From the NCBI RefSeq assembly GCF_900540665.1, contig NZ_UQGV01000003.1, forward strand, positions 1-64,000: a DNA stretch of 64,000 nucleotides, given 5' to 3'. A model generated the notes under the pieces. The model saw nothing but the letters and a program-made list of their open reading frames with translations, had not been told where the DNA came from and did not search any database. This DNA is from an uncultured Catenibacterium sp. (GTDB lineage Bacteria > Bacillota_I > Bacilli_A > Erysipelotrichales > Coprobacillaceae). Position 1 is the stretch's first letter; each line of letters starts with the position of its first letter. A program made the position numbers and the translations under genes. This document shows, in pieces, positions 1 through 9,359 of the stretch.

Positions 1-37
1 ACGATTAAATCGAAAATGTGATTTAATCGTCCTTTTT
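1..37 (+). terminator. Possible terminator hairpin at left edge
   Basis: Positions 1-11 pair perfectly with 20-30 around an 8-base loop, followed by CC and a T run on the plus strand. It could end a plus-strand gene lying left of the window. The left arm starts at base 1, so the stem may be longer. With no gene in view, strand and role are inferred. Confidence 0.45.
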
Positions 38-197
38 AGGTACACTATATAATTTAGCGCTTACAATTTTAGTGTTATTTTGTAACATTAATAACATTTT
101 ATAACATATTTAATGATATTATATCACAGATGCTGAGGATGGAAAATATGAGGTTTATATATAGCAAGCAATAATTGAGATGGTACTAAATTCGCAC

Positions 198-240
198 AAA
201 AAAAGGATAGAGAAATTCAAATCGAATTTCTCTATCCTTT
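198..240 (-). terminator. Rho-independent terminator of the capsule operon
   Basis: A perfect 17-bp stem (202-218 with 224-240) and 5-base loop are followed on the minus strand by seven T residues (198-204). It lies 43 bases past the capF stop. It is the first clear terminator after mreC, so it probably ends the whole polysaccharide transcript. Confidence 0.9.
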
Positions 241-282
241 ATGATTTACTTTACTTTTTGCTCTTTTTCTTAACACTATAAT

Positions 283-1476
283 TTAAACTTTCTCAAAGAA
301 AGTATCAGGATGTCCTGGATCAAATATTTCATTACATGTCATGACTGTAACTAAGTCTTCTGTATCAGATAGATTGATGATGTTATGAGTCCATCCTGGA
401 ATCATATAGATTGCTTCAATCTTGTCTCCTGACACTTCAAAATCTACTGTCTCTCCAGTATTGATATTACGTTCCTGAATGAGTCCGTGTCCATGTACTA
501 CTATGAACTGCTCCCACTTGCTGTTGTGCCAGTGTTGTCCTTTTGTGATGCCTGGCTTGCTGATGTTGATGCTTACCTGACCGCAGTCTTCTGTATGAAC
601 TAGTTCAGTGAATGAACCTCTCTCATCACAGTTCATCTTCATTGCATACTTGAACTTGTCTGTAGGAAGATAGCTAAGATATAGACTAAAGAGCTTCTTC
701 GCAAATGATCCATCAGGACACTTAGGCATCATGAGTGATACAGGCTGTGACTTGAATTCTTCTAATAGATCTACAATCTCACCTAGTGTTGCCTTATGCG
801 TAACTGGTACACAGCAATAGCGACCATTATCATCAAGTACTGAATCTACTCCATCAAACTCACAGTGCTTTTCCTTGCCTTCTAGAAGATCAAACATGCC
901 TTCTACTAAGTCATCAATGTATAATACTTCTAGTTCAGTACTTCTGTCATTGACTGTGAATTCTTCATCATTCGCTACTGCCCAGCAGAATGTTGAGATA
1001 GCTGAATTATATTTAGGACGGCTGTGTCCCATAAGATTCACAAATCGGTATACATAGACAGGTGCTCCTGTTTCTTCACTGTATTCAAAGAACAGCTCTT
1101 CTCCTGCCTTCTTGCTTCTTCCGTATTCGCTGTTTCCAAATCTACCAGCTAGAGTTGCCTGTACTGAAGATGAAAGCATGATTGGTGCCTTGTTGCTGTG
1201 CTTCTTCAATGTATCAAGAAGCTTTGATGCAAAACCGAAGTTTCCTTTCATGAAGTCTTCTGTATTCTCTGGACGATTGACTCCTGCTAGATTAAATACG
1301 AAATCAGCCTTGGCACAGTATTCATCTAATTCTTCTTCTGTACTGTCGATATCATATTCATAGATTTCATTGATTTCTATATCTCTAGTTCTATTCTTGC
1401 CGTCTCTTATATTCTTTAGGTTATTTACTAGTGCAGTTCCTACCATTCCCTTTGCACCGGTAACTAGTATATTCAT
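283..1476 (-). CDS. capF: CapF-type bifunctional UDP-sugar reductase
   Basis: Likely reduces the 4-keto intermediate made by CapE on the way to UDP-N-acetyl-L-fucosamine, in the cytoplasm. The N-terminal two thirds is a short-chain dehydrogenase/epimerase domain: a glycine-rich nucleotide motif at residues 6-12, a Ser cluster near 102-104, and the catalytic pair Tyr118/Lys122. The last 120 residues or so form a cupin with a His-x-His...Glu metal site (GQHWH, then WEQF). This two-domain layout is characteristic of staphylococcal CapF and Pseudomonas WbjC, and 397 aa is close to the family length. The start is preceded by AAGGGAG. It is the last gene of the cluster, downstream of capG, with a terminator behind it. 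Function is inferred from the family and from capE and capG nearby. Confidence 0.85.
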   Translation of the reverse strand: MNILVTGAKGMVGTALVNNLKNIRDGKNRTRDIEINEIYEYDIDSTEEELDEYCAKADFVFNLAGVNRPENTEDFMKGNFGFASKLLDTLKKHSNKAPIMLSSSVQATLAGRFGNSEYGRSKKAGEELFFEYSEETGAPVYVYRFVNLMGHSRPKYNSAISTFCWAVANDEEFTVNDRSTELEVLYIDDLVEGMFDLLEGKEKHCEFDGVDSVLDDNGRYCCVPVTHKATLGEIVDLLEEFKSQPVSLMMPKCPDGSFAKKLFSLYLSYLPTDKFKYAMKMNCDERGSFTELVHTEDCGQVSINISKPGITKGQHWHNSKWEQFIVVHGHGLIQERNINTGETVDFEVSGDKIEAIYMIPGWTHNIINLSDTEDLVTVMTCNEIFDPGHPDTFFEKV

Positions 1477-1500
1477 ATTAATATCTCCCTTCTATGATTT

Positions 1501-1534
1501 AAGGGCAGGTGCAGTTAATAAAGCACCTGCCCTT
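1501..1534 (-). other. Strong intercistronic hairpin between capG and capF
   Basis: A perfect 12-bp, GC-rich stem (1501-1512 with 1523-1534) has a 10-base loop. On the minus strand it is followed by AAATCATAG rather than a T run, so it is not a standard terminator. It may stabilise the upstream mRNA end or cause partial termination before capF. Confidence 0.6.
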
Positions 1535-1540
1535 GTTATT

Positions 1541-2734
1541 TTACTGGTCTTTTCTCCAGACCATCTTGTTTACTACATTCACATAGCCCTGGATGATGCG
1601 TACTACCTTCATGGATACTGTTTCATCTACATAGTCAGGACATGGCTTACCTAGTACACCCTTCTGCTTCATTTCAATGGCCATATCTGTCGCATTAAGA
1701 AGTTCCTTAGTAGTGATACCAGCTAAAATGAAATCTCCTGCTTCTAATGCTTCTGGTCTTTCTGTAGATGTACGAATACATACTGCAGCGATTGGATGAC
1801 CAATTGATAGATAGAATGAGCTTTCTTCAGGTAATGTACCTGAATCAGATACGATAGCTAAAGCATTCATCTGTAATTTATTGTAGTCATTGAATCCTAG
1901 TGGCTCATTGACTCTTACTCTTGGATCTAATTTGAACCCACTTTTTTCAAGTCTGTGTTTACTTCTTGGATGACATGAATATAAGATTGGCATATCATAT
2001 TTTTCAGCTAATGCATTAATTGCAGTGAAGAGGCTTAGGAAGTTCTTTTCTGAATCGATGTTCTCTTCACGATGTGCTGATAGTAGGATATACTTATCCT
2101 TTTCTAAGCCTAGTCTATCTAATACATCACTCTTCTGGATCTTGTCCAGGTTCATGCGTAATACTTCTGCCATAGGAGAACCTGTCATATATGTTCTTTC
2201 CTTAGGTAATCCTGTATCAGCCAGGTACTTACGCGCGAATTCAGAGTAGCATAGATTTACATCTGAGATAACATCTACGATACGTCTATTAGTCTCTTCT
2301 GGAAGACATTCATCCTTGCATCTGTTTCCTGCTTCCATGTGGAATAGTGGAATATGCAGTCTCTTTGCAGAGATTGCAGATAGACATGAGTTTGTATCTC
2401 CAAGTACAAGATATCCATCTGGCTGGAGTTCACTTAATAATTCATAACTTCTTCCTAAGATGTTACCGCAGGTAACACCTAGATTATCTCCTACTACTGG
2501 TACAAGAATATCAGGTCCAAATTCTCCAAATGTATTCTTCAGTTCAAAGTCTTCCCAGAATACTGTAGATAGGTTTCTATCCCAGTTCTGATTATAGTAT
2601 ACGACACAGCAATCAAAGTATTCTCTGCATCTCTTAATAACAGCTGCAAGACGGATGATTTCTGGACGTGTTCCACATCCAATCATCACCTTTGTACGAC
2701 CGTCATTCTTCCATTTAAATTTATGTTCTACCAT
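1541..2734 (-). CDS. capG: CapG-type UDP-HexNAc 2-epimerase
   Basis: Member of the non-hydrolysing UDP-GlcNAc 2-epimerase superfamily. In the Cap5/Cap8 and Wbj pathways the third enzyme epimerises C2 to give UDP-N-acetyl-L-fucosamine. Visible motifs are the N-terminal GCGTRPE (about residues 19-25), LGDTNS, HMEAGNR, LPEETNRR, LLSAHREEN and the C-terminal SDSGTLPEES with TERPEA. It is longer at the N-terminus than the WecB copy at 4276-5382 and clearly divergent from it, which fits CapG rather than a second ManNAc epimerase. The start has AAGGGAGAG eight bases upstream. It lies between an acetyltransferase and capF. Substrate is assigned from context. Confidence 0.82.
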   Translation of the reverse strand: MVEHKFKWKNDGRTKVMIGCGTRPEIIRLAAVIKRCREYFDCCVVYYNQNWDRNLSTVFWEDFELKNTFGEFGPDILVPVVGDNLGVTCGNILGRSYELLSELQPDGYLVLGDTNSCLSAISAKRLHIPLFHMEAGNRCKDECLPEETNRRIVDVISDVNLCYSEFARKYLADTGLPKERTYMTGSPMAEVLRMNLDKIQKSDVLDRLGLEKDKYILLSAHREENIDSEKNFLSLFTAINALAEKYDMPILYSCHPRSKHRLEKSGFKLDPRVRVNEPLGFNDYNKLQMNALAIVSDSGTLPEESSFYLSIGHPIAAVCIRTSTERPEALEAGDFILAGITTKELLNATDMAIEMKQKGVLGKPCPDYVDETVSMKVVRIIQGYVNVVNKMVWRKDQ

Positions 2735-2758
2735 TACAATATCTCTCCCTTAAGAAAG

Positions 2759-3253
2759 CTACTTCCTTGTAGCTCGTTCTATGATTTCTCCTGCTTCAAT
2801 CTTCTCACAGCGTGAAATTCTGTTTTCACCCTTAATAATGCATCTTACACATAAATGTACACCATCCTCAATTATGACATCATGATCTACGGTAGCCCCT
2901 AGATTAATGATACATCCTTTTCCTATCCTAGTTCCAGTATTAATAATCGCACCTGGAAGGATGACACATCCTTCAGAGACATATGCTCTTGGTGATACAT
3001 AAGCTGATGGGTGAACCAGAGTGGCAGGCTTGCCACCTGCTTTCTCTATTCTTTCAAGCCAGCCAAGGCGGAATTCATTGTTTCCAAAAGCAGGAATGAA
3101 TTCAACATCATTCTTTATATAAAGAGAAAATGAATCAAGTGGATGTTCTCTGTCACAGTCATCAAGAACAGTAATTGAGTAACCTAACTGTTCCGCAACG
3201 TCATATACTGTTCTTCCATATCCTCCAGAGCCAAGAATCACTATTCTTTTCAT
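2759..3253 (-). CDS. NeuD/PglD-like sugar O/N-acyltransferase
   Basis: About 164 aa. It starts with a small nucleotide-binding-like fold (KRIVILGSGGYGR) that is the PglD N-terminal domain, and continues as a left-handed beta-helix of hexapeptide repeats (residues 80-160: VILPGAIINTG, GCIINLGATVDHDVIIEDG). The His in VDHDV is the usual catalytic base of this family. I place the start one base after the capE stop, because the longer reading frame would run back into capE. It probably acetylates an amino sugar or a glycan hydroxyl. Sitting between capE and capG suggests action on a nucleotide sugar of this pathway, but the acceptor is not visible. Confidence 0.7.
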   Translation of the reverse strand: MKRIVILGSGGYGRTVYDVAEQLGYSITVLDDCDREHPLDSFSLYIKNDVEFIPAFGNNEFRLGWLERIEKAGGKPATLVHPSAYVSPRAYVSEGCVILPGAIINTGTRIGKGCIINLGATVDHDVIIEDGVHLCVRCIIKGENRISRCEKIEAGEIIERATRK

Positions 3254-3254
3254 C

Positions 3255-4289
3255 TTATTCTTCAGTAAGTCTTTCCTTGATGTAGTCAAGCTGCATCATC
3301 TTCTCGATGATTTCTTCCTTGTTTAGAAGCTTAGTGTTATTTGAATTGAATTCCGTAAGCTTATTACGTTCTACATCGCCATCTTTGAAATACTTATCGT
3401 AATTCAAACCACGGTTATCGGCAGGAACACGATAAAATCCTCCAAGATCAATAGCCTTAGCGCATTCTTCATTTGTAAGAAGAGTTTCATACATCTTCTC
3501 ACCATGACGAATACCAATGACCTTGATATCATCCTTGTTTCCACCAAACATTTCACATACTGCTTCTGCCTGTAAGCCAATAGAACATGCAGGTGCCTTC
3601 ATGATTAATAGATCACCGTTTTCTCCATGTTCAAATGCATATAGTACTAGGTCTACTGCTTCTTCAAGAGACATGATAAATCTTGTCATATTAGGTTCAG
3701 TAACTGTGATAGGGTTACCTGCCTTAATCTGGTCAATCCATAGAGGAATGACTGATCCTCTAGAACACATAACGTTGCCATATCTAGTACAGCAGATTTT
3801 TGTCTTACCACTGTATCTTGATTTAGCAATGGCTACAGATTCTTCTAATGACTTAGATTTACCCATGGCATTAATTGGATAAGCAGCCTTATCTGTTGAT
3901 AGACAGATAACTGCTTCTACACCTTCTTCAATAGCTGCAGTTAAGACATTATCAGTACCGATAATGTTTGTCTTTACTGCTTCCATTGGGAAGAATTCGC
4001 ATGATGGAACCTGCTTTAATGCCGCTGCATGGAAGATGTAGTCTACTCCATGCATTGCGTTCTTACATGACTGCAAGTCCCTTACATCTCCGATGTAAAA
4101 CTTGATCTTATCAGCAACTTCAGGCATTCTTACCTGAAAGTCATGACGCATATCATCCTGTTTCTTCTCATCTCTTGAAAATACGCGGATTTCCCCGATA
4201 TCTGTTTTTAGGAAACGATTTAATACTACGTTTCCGAATGATCCTGTTCCTCCAGTAATCATTAATGTTTTTCCTTTAAAAAGTGACAT
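3255..4289 (-). CDS. capE: CapE-type UDP-GlcNAc 4,6-dehydratase/5-epimerase
   Basis: Predicted first enzyme of UDP-L-FucNAc synthesis. It removes water from UDP-GlcNAc and inverts C5, using bound NADP. The Rossmann motif TGGTGSFG is at residues 12-19. The family STDKA motif (131-135) followed by PxNxMGxSK (Met142, Lys144) replaces the classical YxxxK, as in CapE, WbjB and the PseB/FlaA1 group. At 344 aa it has normal length. GGAGG lies six bases before the ATG. The 5' end overlaps the wecB 3' end by 14 bases, and the 3' end is one base from the acyltransferase. CapF and CapG two genes downstream make the CapE role more likely than PseB. Confidence 0.86.
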   Translation of the reverse strand: MSLFKGKTLMITGGTGSFGNVVLNRFLKTDIGEIRVFSRDEKKQDDMRHDFQVRMPEVADKIKFYIGDVRDLQSCKNAMHGVDYIFHAAALKQVPSCEFFPMEAVKTNIIGTDNVLTAAIEEGVEAVICLSTDKAAYPINAMGKSKSLEESVAIAKSRYSGKTKICCTRYGNVMCSRGSVIPLWIDQIKAGNPITVTEPNMTRFIMSLEEAVDLVLYAFEHGENGDLLIMKAPACSIGLQAEAVCEMFGGNKDDIKVIGIRHGEKMYETLLTNEECAKAIDLGGFYRVPADNRGLNYDKYFKDGDVERNKLTEFNSNNTKLLNKEEIIEKMMQLDYIKERLTEE

Positions 4290-5382
4290 GTCCTACCTCC
4301 AAAATATCTGCAATACGTTCACATGCTTTTCCATCTCCATATGGATTATTTGCGTGTGACATCTTTTTATACATCTCTTCATTTTCTAATAATTCTTTAA
4401 AATTGTTATAAATTACTTCCTCATCTGTACCTACCAACTTTAAAGTTCCAGCAGCAATTCCTTCTGGCCTTTCTGTTGTATCACGCATAACAAGCACAGG
4501 CTTGCCTAGTGAAGGTGCCTCCTCTTGTATACCTCCTGAATCAGTTAAAATCAAATATGATTTAGCCATTATATTATGGCAGTCAAATACTTCAACCGGA
4601 TTGATAATATGTATTCTATCACATCCTCCTAACTCTTCCTCAGCAGCCCTACGTACTATAGGATTCATATGGATTGGATACAGTGCTTTAACATCAGGAT
4701 GCTCATCCATCACACGACGAATAGCTCTAAACATATTATGCATTGGTTGTCCTAAATTCTCTCTTCTGTGGGCTGTAATAAAAATTAAGCGACTATCCTT
4801 AGCCCACTCAAGTTCAGGATGCGTATAATTTTCTTTAACCGTCGTTTTTAAAGCATCAATAACAGTATTTCCAGTAATCCAAATTTTATTTTCATCTTTA
4901 CCTTCACTAATTAAATTTTCTTTAGCTTTAGGGGTAGGAGCAAAATTATAATTAGATATTATAGAAACCGCTTGCCTATTAAACTCTTCTGGAAAAGGTG
5001 AATATATGTCATATGTTCTAAGTCCGGCTTCAACATGACCAATTGGAATTTTCAAATAATAACATGCTAATGCTGTAACAAATGTAGTAGAGGTATCACC
5101 ATGAACCAACACAACATCTGGTTTAGCGTCTTCCAGTACTTTTTTAATTTTGTTCAAGATATTTGTGGTAATATCAAACAACGTTTGTTTATCTTTCATA
5201 ATTGATAAATCGTAATCAGGAACCACATTGAATGTTTCTAAAACTTGATCTAACATCTGTCTATGTTGTCCAGTAACACAAACTATTGTATCGATATTTT
5301 TTCTTTTTTTTAACTCATTAACTAATGGACACATCTTAATTGCTTCAGGACGTGTTCCGAAAACTAGCATAATTTTTTTCAT
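4276..5382 (-). CDS. wecB: UDP-GlcNAc 2-epimerase (ManNAc-forming)
   Basis: Interconverts UDP-GlcNAc and UDP-ManNAc. All family signatures are present: GTRPEA (9-14), HGDTST (94-99), HVEAGLRT (116-123), FPEEFNR (130-136), TAHRREN and TDSGGIQEEAP with TERPE near the C-terminus. At 368 aa it is the standard length. It is separated by two bases from the flippase upstream and overlaps capE downstream. No UDP-ManNAc dehydrogenase (WecC) is found in the window, so ManNAc itself or another derivative may be the sugar used. This gene is more A+T-rich than capE/F/G. Confidence 0.93.
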   Translation of the reverse strand: MKKIMLVFGTRPEAIKMCPLVNELKKRKNIDTIVCVTGQHRQMLDQVLETFNVVPDYDLSIMKDKQTLFDITTNILNKIKKVLEDAKPDVVLVHGDTSTTFVTALACYYLKIPIGHVEAGLRTYDIYSPFPEEFNRQAVSIISNYNFAPTPKAKENLISEGKDENKIWITGNTVIDALKTTVKENYTHPELEWAKDSRLIFITAHRRENLGQPMHNMFRAIRRVMDEHPDVKALYPIHMNPIVRRAAEEELGGCDRIHIINPVEVFDCHNIMAKSYLILTDSGGIQEEAPSLGKPVLVMRDTTERPEGIAAGTLKLVGTDEEVIYNNFKELLENEEMYKKMSHANNPYGDGKACERIADILEVGHVTF

Positions 5383-5384
5383 TT

Positions 5385-6860
5385 TTATCCTCTCCTAATA
5401 ATAAAATTGCATAGTTTATCTGAAATATAACCAATTCCTATGGTTATAATTACTTCTAAGACAAGTGTAATACATCCAAATATTATAAATTCTATAAATG
5501 AATCTATATTTATTATGTTTGTATAATATACTCTCATATTTATTAGCAATAAAATCAATAACGTAGTAAATAATGCAGTATATTCTTTGTACTTTTTAAA
5601 TATTATGTCCTTCTTCAAATACCAAATAAAATACAAAAAACGATATAATATTGCTATGAAAGTTCCTATTGCTACACCTACTAACCCCATTCGATTTACT
5701 AATACAACAGAAATAACAAAATTCAAAAATGCTTCCATTATAGCTCCGAAATTTGTTTCTTTGAATCTCCCTGTAGCTAAAACAAGTAATCTATATGGTT
5801 CGCGGATACAATAAAGCAAATTAGCTACAACCATAATACATGCAAATAATGGTTGTGAGTAATTAGCATCATTAACTCCAGATGTATATAATTTAACAAA
5901 AAAGTTTATCAATAATAAACATGTGAAAAATAAAACCATACTAATTATCCAAAATTGTTTTTCAAATTTTTCAAATTTGCTTTTTAATTCCACTATATTG
6001 CCTTCAGCATAATATTTACCAAGCGCGCCTTGATAACTATTGCTTAAACTTATAATTATTGCCCTTAAAGCTACAACAGCTAGCATATAGATTGAATATA
6101 CACTAACGTCTGATAAACTCATAAAAATTGTCAATACAGCAACATCAGTATTCATATTAATAAAATATGCTAAATTCTGTGCAAAACCACTCCATCTGTT
6201 TTTTAAAGCTGTATTTCTTTCTTTACTTTTATCGGATTTATTTAAGAGATACTTTTTATCAATGTACCTTCTATATAAAAATGGTTGTATTAAATAAATA
6301 CACGCTGATACTAGTTTTATAAGATGAACTTCAGGATATATATATATCACAATAACAGCTAATATTAAATTTATTACTGTTGCAAAGGTTGATATGTAAT
6401 TTACAATATATATTTTTTGGAACGCCTGTAGTAAAAGTTTGTTTGTAATTGCAAACATATATTGCACTAGTGTAGATATACTTAGTATCCATATTAATGT
6501 CGCAGTGTATGTAAAACTGAAGGATTTTGCCCAAAATATTGGATAGATTATTGAGATTATTAACGTATAAGCCAAAAATACTAAAGATAATTTTTCAAAG
6601 AAATTTTGACACGCACATAAAATTCTTTTTATCCCATAATCGTCTTGATTAGCTATAGGAATATATAGTTCTGCTAAAACTACAGCACCTAACCCACCTT
6701 CTAATAATGTAATAAACGATAAGAATTGATTAATCGATGAACACAATCCATTTACTTCAGATCCTAACGTTGATATCATCAGCCTTGGTAATATCAACCC
6801 AGAAATCATAGTGAATATCTGTAGTAATAATGCTGAAAAATAATTTTTTTTATCATTCAT
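5385..6860 (-). CDS. Wzx-type polysaccharide flippase
   Basis: About 491 aa, mostly hydrophobic, with around 12-14 predicted membrane spans, as in the MOP/MATE-like polysaccharide transporter family (PST). The N-terminus (YFSALLLQIFTMISG, then LPRLMISTLGSEVNGL) is typical of Wzx proteins. It would move undecaprenyl-linked repeat units across the membrane. I chose the ATG at 6860, which has AAGGAG eight bases upstream and overlaps the wzy stop by eight bases. An upstream in-frame start would run deep into wzy and has no ribosome site. The region is strikingly A+T-rich, suggesting separate acquisition. Confidence 0.85.
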   Translation of the reverse strand: MNDKKNYFSALLLQIFTMISGLILPRLMISTLGSEVNGLCSSINQFLSFITLLEGGLGAVVLAELYIPIANQDDYGIKRILCACQNFFEKLSLVFLAYTLIISIIYPIFWAKSFSFTYTATLIWILSISTLVQYMFAITNKLLLQAFQKIYIVNYISTFATVINLILAVIVIYIYPEVHLIKLVSACIYLIQPFLYRRYIDKKYLLNKSDKSKERNTALKNRWSGFAQNLAYFINMNTDVAVLTIFMSLSDVSVYSIYMLAVVALRAIIISLSNSYQGALGKYYAEGNIVELKSKFEKFEKQFWIISMVLFFTCLLLINFFVKLYTSGVNDANYSQPLFACIMVVANLLYCIREPYRLLVLATGRFKETNFGAIMEAFLNFVISVVLVNRMGLVGVAIGTFIAILYRFLYFIWYLKKDIIFKKYKEYTALFTTLLILLLINMRVYYTNIINIDSFIEFIIFGCITLVLEVIITIGIGYISDKLCNFIIRRG

Positions 6861-8163
6861 CTTGTATTCTCCTTCTATATTTAAATCGATAAGAAATTCT
6901 ACGTATGATATAAATTCCACCAACTAAGAAAACGTAATTTAATAAAATACTTTGAGATAATTGTTCGTATCCTGCTCTACCGGTCGTAAGAATACAAGTT
7001 AAATAATGATAAAATAAAATAACAACGCACTTATTTTCTCGAACCACTTTATATATTAATGCACATAAACAGCCAATAACTATACCATGTATCCAAAATA
7101 AATACTTACCAAATATTAAAACACTTTCTCCTAAAACACTTGGAAGCATAACTGAAAACCATGAAACATCTAAACCATATCCTAAATATCTTATTGAAAA
7201 GTCCACATTTAAATCCATATGATATATCGGTGTTGGAATAATAGGTACAAAGGAATCAAGTAATTGCAAAAAGAAATCAGAAGCTGTTGAGATTGGAGCC
7301 ATACAGAAAATCTTATCATATTGCAAAGGATATCCTATCTCTGAAGTAATTAAATCGCTTATAGTAAATGTAGCACTTCCAGATATTCTTAACTCCATCA
7401 TTGCCAACATCACATATATGACTATCGGCATAAGTATTAATAGCGAAAAAACTATTCGCTTCCTTTTTTTTGATAAAGAAATATATTTATCGTTTAAATC
7501 ATCGTTAAAAAATAAAAATAAACAAATTATAATAATAACGATAATTCGATATCTTGATAAATATCCAGTTGTTATTAACGTAACAAATTGATCTAACCCC
7601 AAGAAAAATGCTACCTGTTTCACTTTAGTGCAAACATAATATAAACCAATTAAATATAATGGTTGTATCCAAGTAGATATCACACCTATAAAAGAAGCAT
7701 TAGTCCCATTTAAATTAGCAAGATTATTTTCACTATTAAATACAAGAGAAAAATTTGATAATCTATTTACAGGATAAATTAAGCTTAAAATGCGTAATCC
7801 AACATATAGACAAACTACATATTTGAAAATCATTTTTGTATTCTTGCTAGACCAGAAATTAACATCATCAATGCATCTGAATTTATATTTCCTATTAGTA
7901 TTTAATAAAATTCTTGTATTATTCGTAACTAAAAAAGTATACGTAATTGCTATACTTGCCAAAAAAATTATGTAATATATCAGATAAACCTTATTAACTT
8001 TTTCATAACAAATACCTATTCCAGAATAAATAAAAGTAGATATAAAAATGCATAATAAAGGAACTTTCTGCCTCTTAGTTTTCAATAATCCTTTAAACGT
8101 ATGATATAAAACAGATGTTAAAATTGCTATAATTATTAACCAACTAAACAAAAATCTATTCAT
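6853..8163 (-). CDS. Wzy-like polysaccharide polymerase
   Basis: 436 aa of alternating hydrophobic segments and short charged loops, with about 10-12 membrane spans and a large extracytoplasmic loop (about residues 255-320). That topology is typical of Wzy polymerases, which join repeat units at the outer membrane face. Sequence identity in this family is too low to name a subtype. The position next to the flippase and glycosyltransferases is the main support. The N-terminus overlaps the neighbouring glycosyltransferase stop by eight bases. It could also be an O-antigen ligase-like protein. Confidence 0.72.
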   Translation of the reverse strand: MNRFLFSWLIIIAILTSVLYHTFKGLLKTKRQKVPLLCIFISTFIYSGIGICYEKVNKVYLIYYIIFLASIAITYTFLVTNNTRILLNTNRKYKFRCIDDVNFWSSKNTKMIFKYVVCLYVGLRILSLIYPVNRLSNFSLVFNSENNLANLNGTNASFIGVISTWIQPLYLIGLYYVCTKVKQVAFFLGLDQFVTLITTGYLSRYRIIVIIIICLFLFFNDDLNDKYISLSKKRKRIVFSLLILMPIVIYVMLAMMELRISGSATFTISDLITSEIGYPLQYDKIFCMAPISTASDFFLQLLDSFVPIIPTPIYHMDLNVDFSIRYLGYGLDVSWFSVMLPSVLGESVLIFGKYLFWIHGIVIGCLCALIYKVVRENKCVVILFYHYLTCILTTGRAGYEQLSQSILLNYVFLVGGIYIIRRISYRFKYRRRIQDE

Positions 8164-9346
8164 TATATGAGTCCTTTTCTATAACTTTTAAGCACTGATA
8201 AAGTGATTTACAATTATTCTTCACTTGAATATCATATAACAATTCATTATCTATAATTTTTTTACACATTTGCAGATAATTATCAAGTTCATTTTTTCTT
8301 TCATATTGAATTTCTTCAAGTGATTTTTCAATGTTTGTCAAATCCACTAGTTTTAATTTGTAATTTAAAGCTATTTTATAAGGATCTGTTAAAGCTTTAG
8401 ATACGCATAAATGCAACCCACTAGCAATATAATCAGAATATTTATTTGGAAACGCAACCTTGTTAGTCCAATTGGAATCTCTAAGTAGCATTCCTACATC
8501 ATATGCCATCAATTCTTTTTTCATTTGTTCAGGAGCAACCCATCTAATAGTTACGTTTTCTTTTCCTAGTTCCTCATTAATATTATGTTTATCTTCTTCA
8601 GATAAATTCATATAAAATGCAAATTTGCATTTTATGCCAGTCTCCTTAATCATTTTAAAAGTTTTAAGAGTTTCTTCAAATTTTTGCCATCTGTCTTTTG
8701 ATCCAGAATAAACAAATGCTAAAGCATCGTTATCTATTTCTAAATGCTTTCTATATTCTTCTCTAGTTTTGTAATAAACCTCCACATTTAGGGTATCATA
8801 GCAACCACACCTAACAAGAAGATACTTAATATTATTATTTTTATAATATCTATTAGTTTCTTCTATCTCAGTTTCTGAAACAACGAATGCATAATCTATT
8901 ATTTTTAATGTTTTAATTAATCGTCTTCTTTTTAGCAAATATAAATATCTAGTTCCAATAATATGATACAAATCTGGAATACAATACTCATATATTTCTT
9001 TAATAGTGGCATGTATATCTAATATGTAAGCTAAATTATACCTTTCTTTCATTAGTCGAACAAATTTAACAAACTCATTATCATAGAATCCAGATGAAAC
9101 AATTCCTTGATATTGGCCAGTTGATATTAGTTGCTTAATTTTTGTATATTTATTTTCTTCAGTGCAGCTAATAAATTTAATACCTGAATAATTATTACCA
9201 TACTCTTTTGTTGTATCTTTATGGAAAAAAATTACGTCAGTTTCTATTCCATACTCCTTGAAAAGAGACGTATGACGACCTATTATCAATGCATTTTCTC
9301 CACCATTTTTATCAATGTTTCTTGAAGTAATCATTAAAAGTTTCAT
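8156..9346 (-). CDS. Glycosyltransferase, probably GT4-like
   Basis: About 396 aa. The N-terminus KLLMITSRNIDKNGGENA resembles the donor-independent first strand and glycine loop of GT-B enzymes. A C-terminal half with VYSGSKDRWQKFEET and a late KYSDYIASGLHLCVS (donor-site region) fits a retaining GT-B transferase. The classical ExxxxxxxE pair is poorly conserved, so it is a divergent member. I chose the ATG at 9346 because GGAGG lies five bases upstream. The preceding gene stops 14 bases earlier. Donor and acceptor cannot be read from sequence; presumably it adds one sugar of the repeat unit. Confidence 0.7.
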   Translation of the reverse strand: MKLLMITSRNIDKNGGENALIIGRHTSLFKEYGIETDVIFFHKDTTKEYGNNYSGIKFISCTEENKYTKIKQLISTGQYQGIVSSGFYDNEFVKFVRLMKERYNLAYILDIHATIKEIYEYCIPDLYHIIGTRYLYLLKRRRLIKTLKIIDYAFVVSETEIEETNRYYKNNNIKYLLVRCGCYDTLNVEVYYKTREEYRKHLEIDNDALAFVYSGSKDRWQKFEETLKTFKMIKETGIKCKFAFYMNLSEEDKHNINEELGKENVTIRWVAPEQMKKELMAYDVGMLLRDSNWTNKVAFPNKYSDYIASGLHLCVSKALTDPYKIALNYKLKLVDLTNIEKSLEEIQYERKNELDNYLQMCKKIIDNELLYDIQVKNNCKSLYQCLKVIEKDSYNE

Positions 9347-9359
9347 ATTTTCCTCCATT

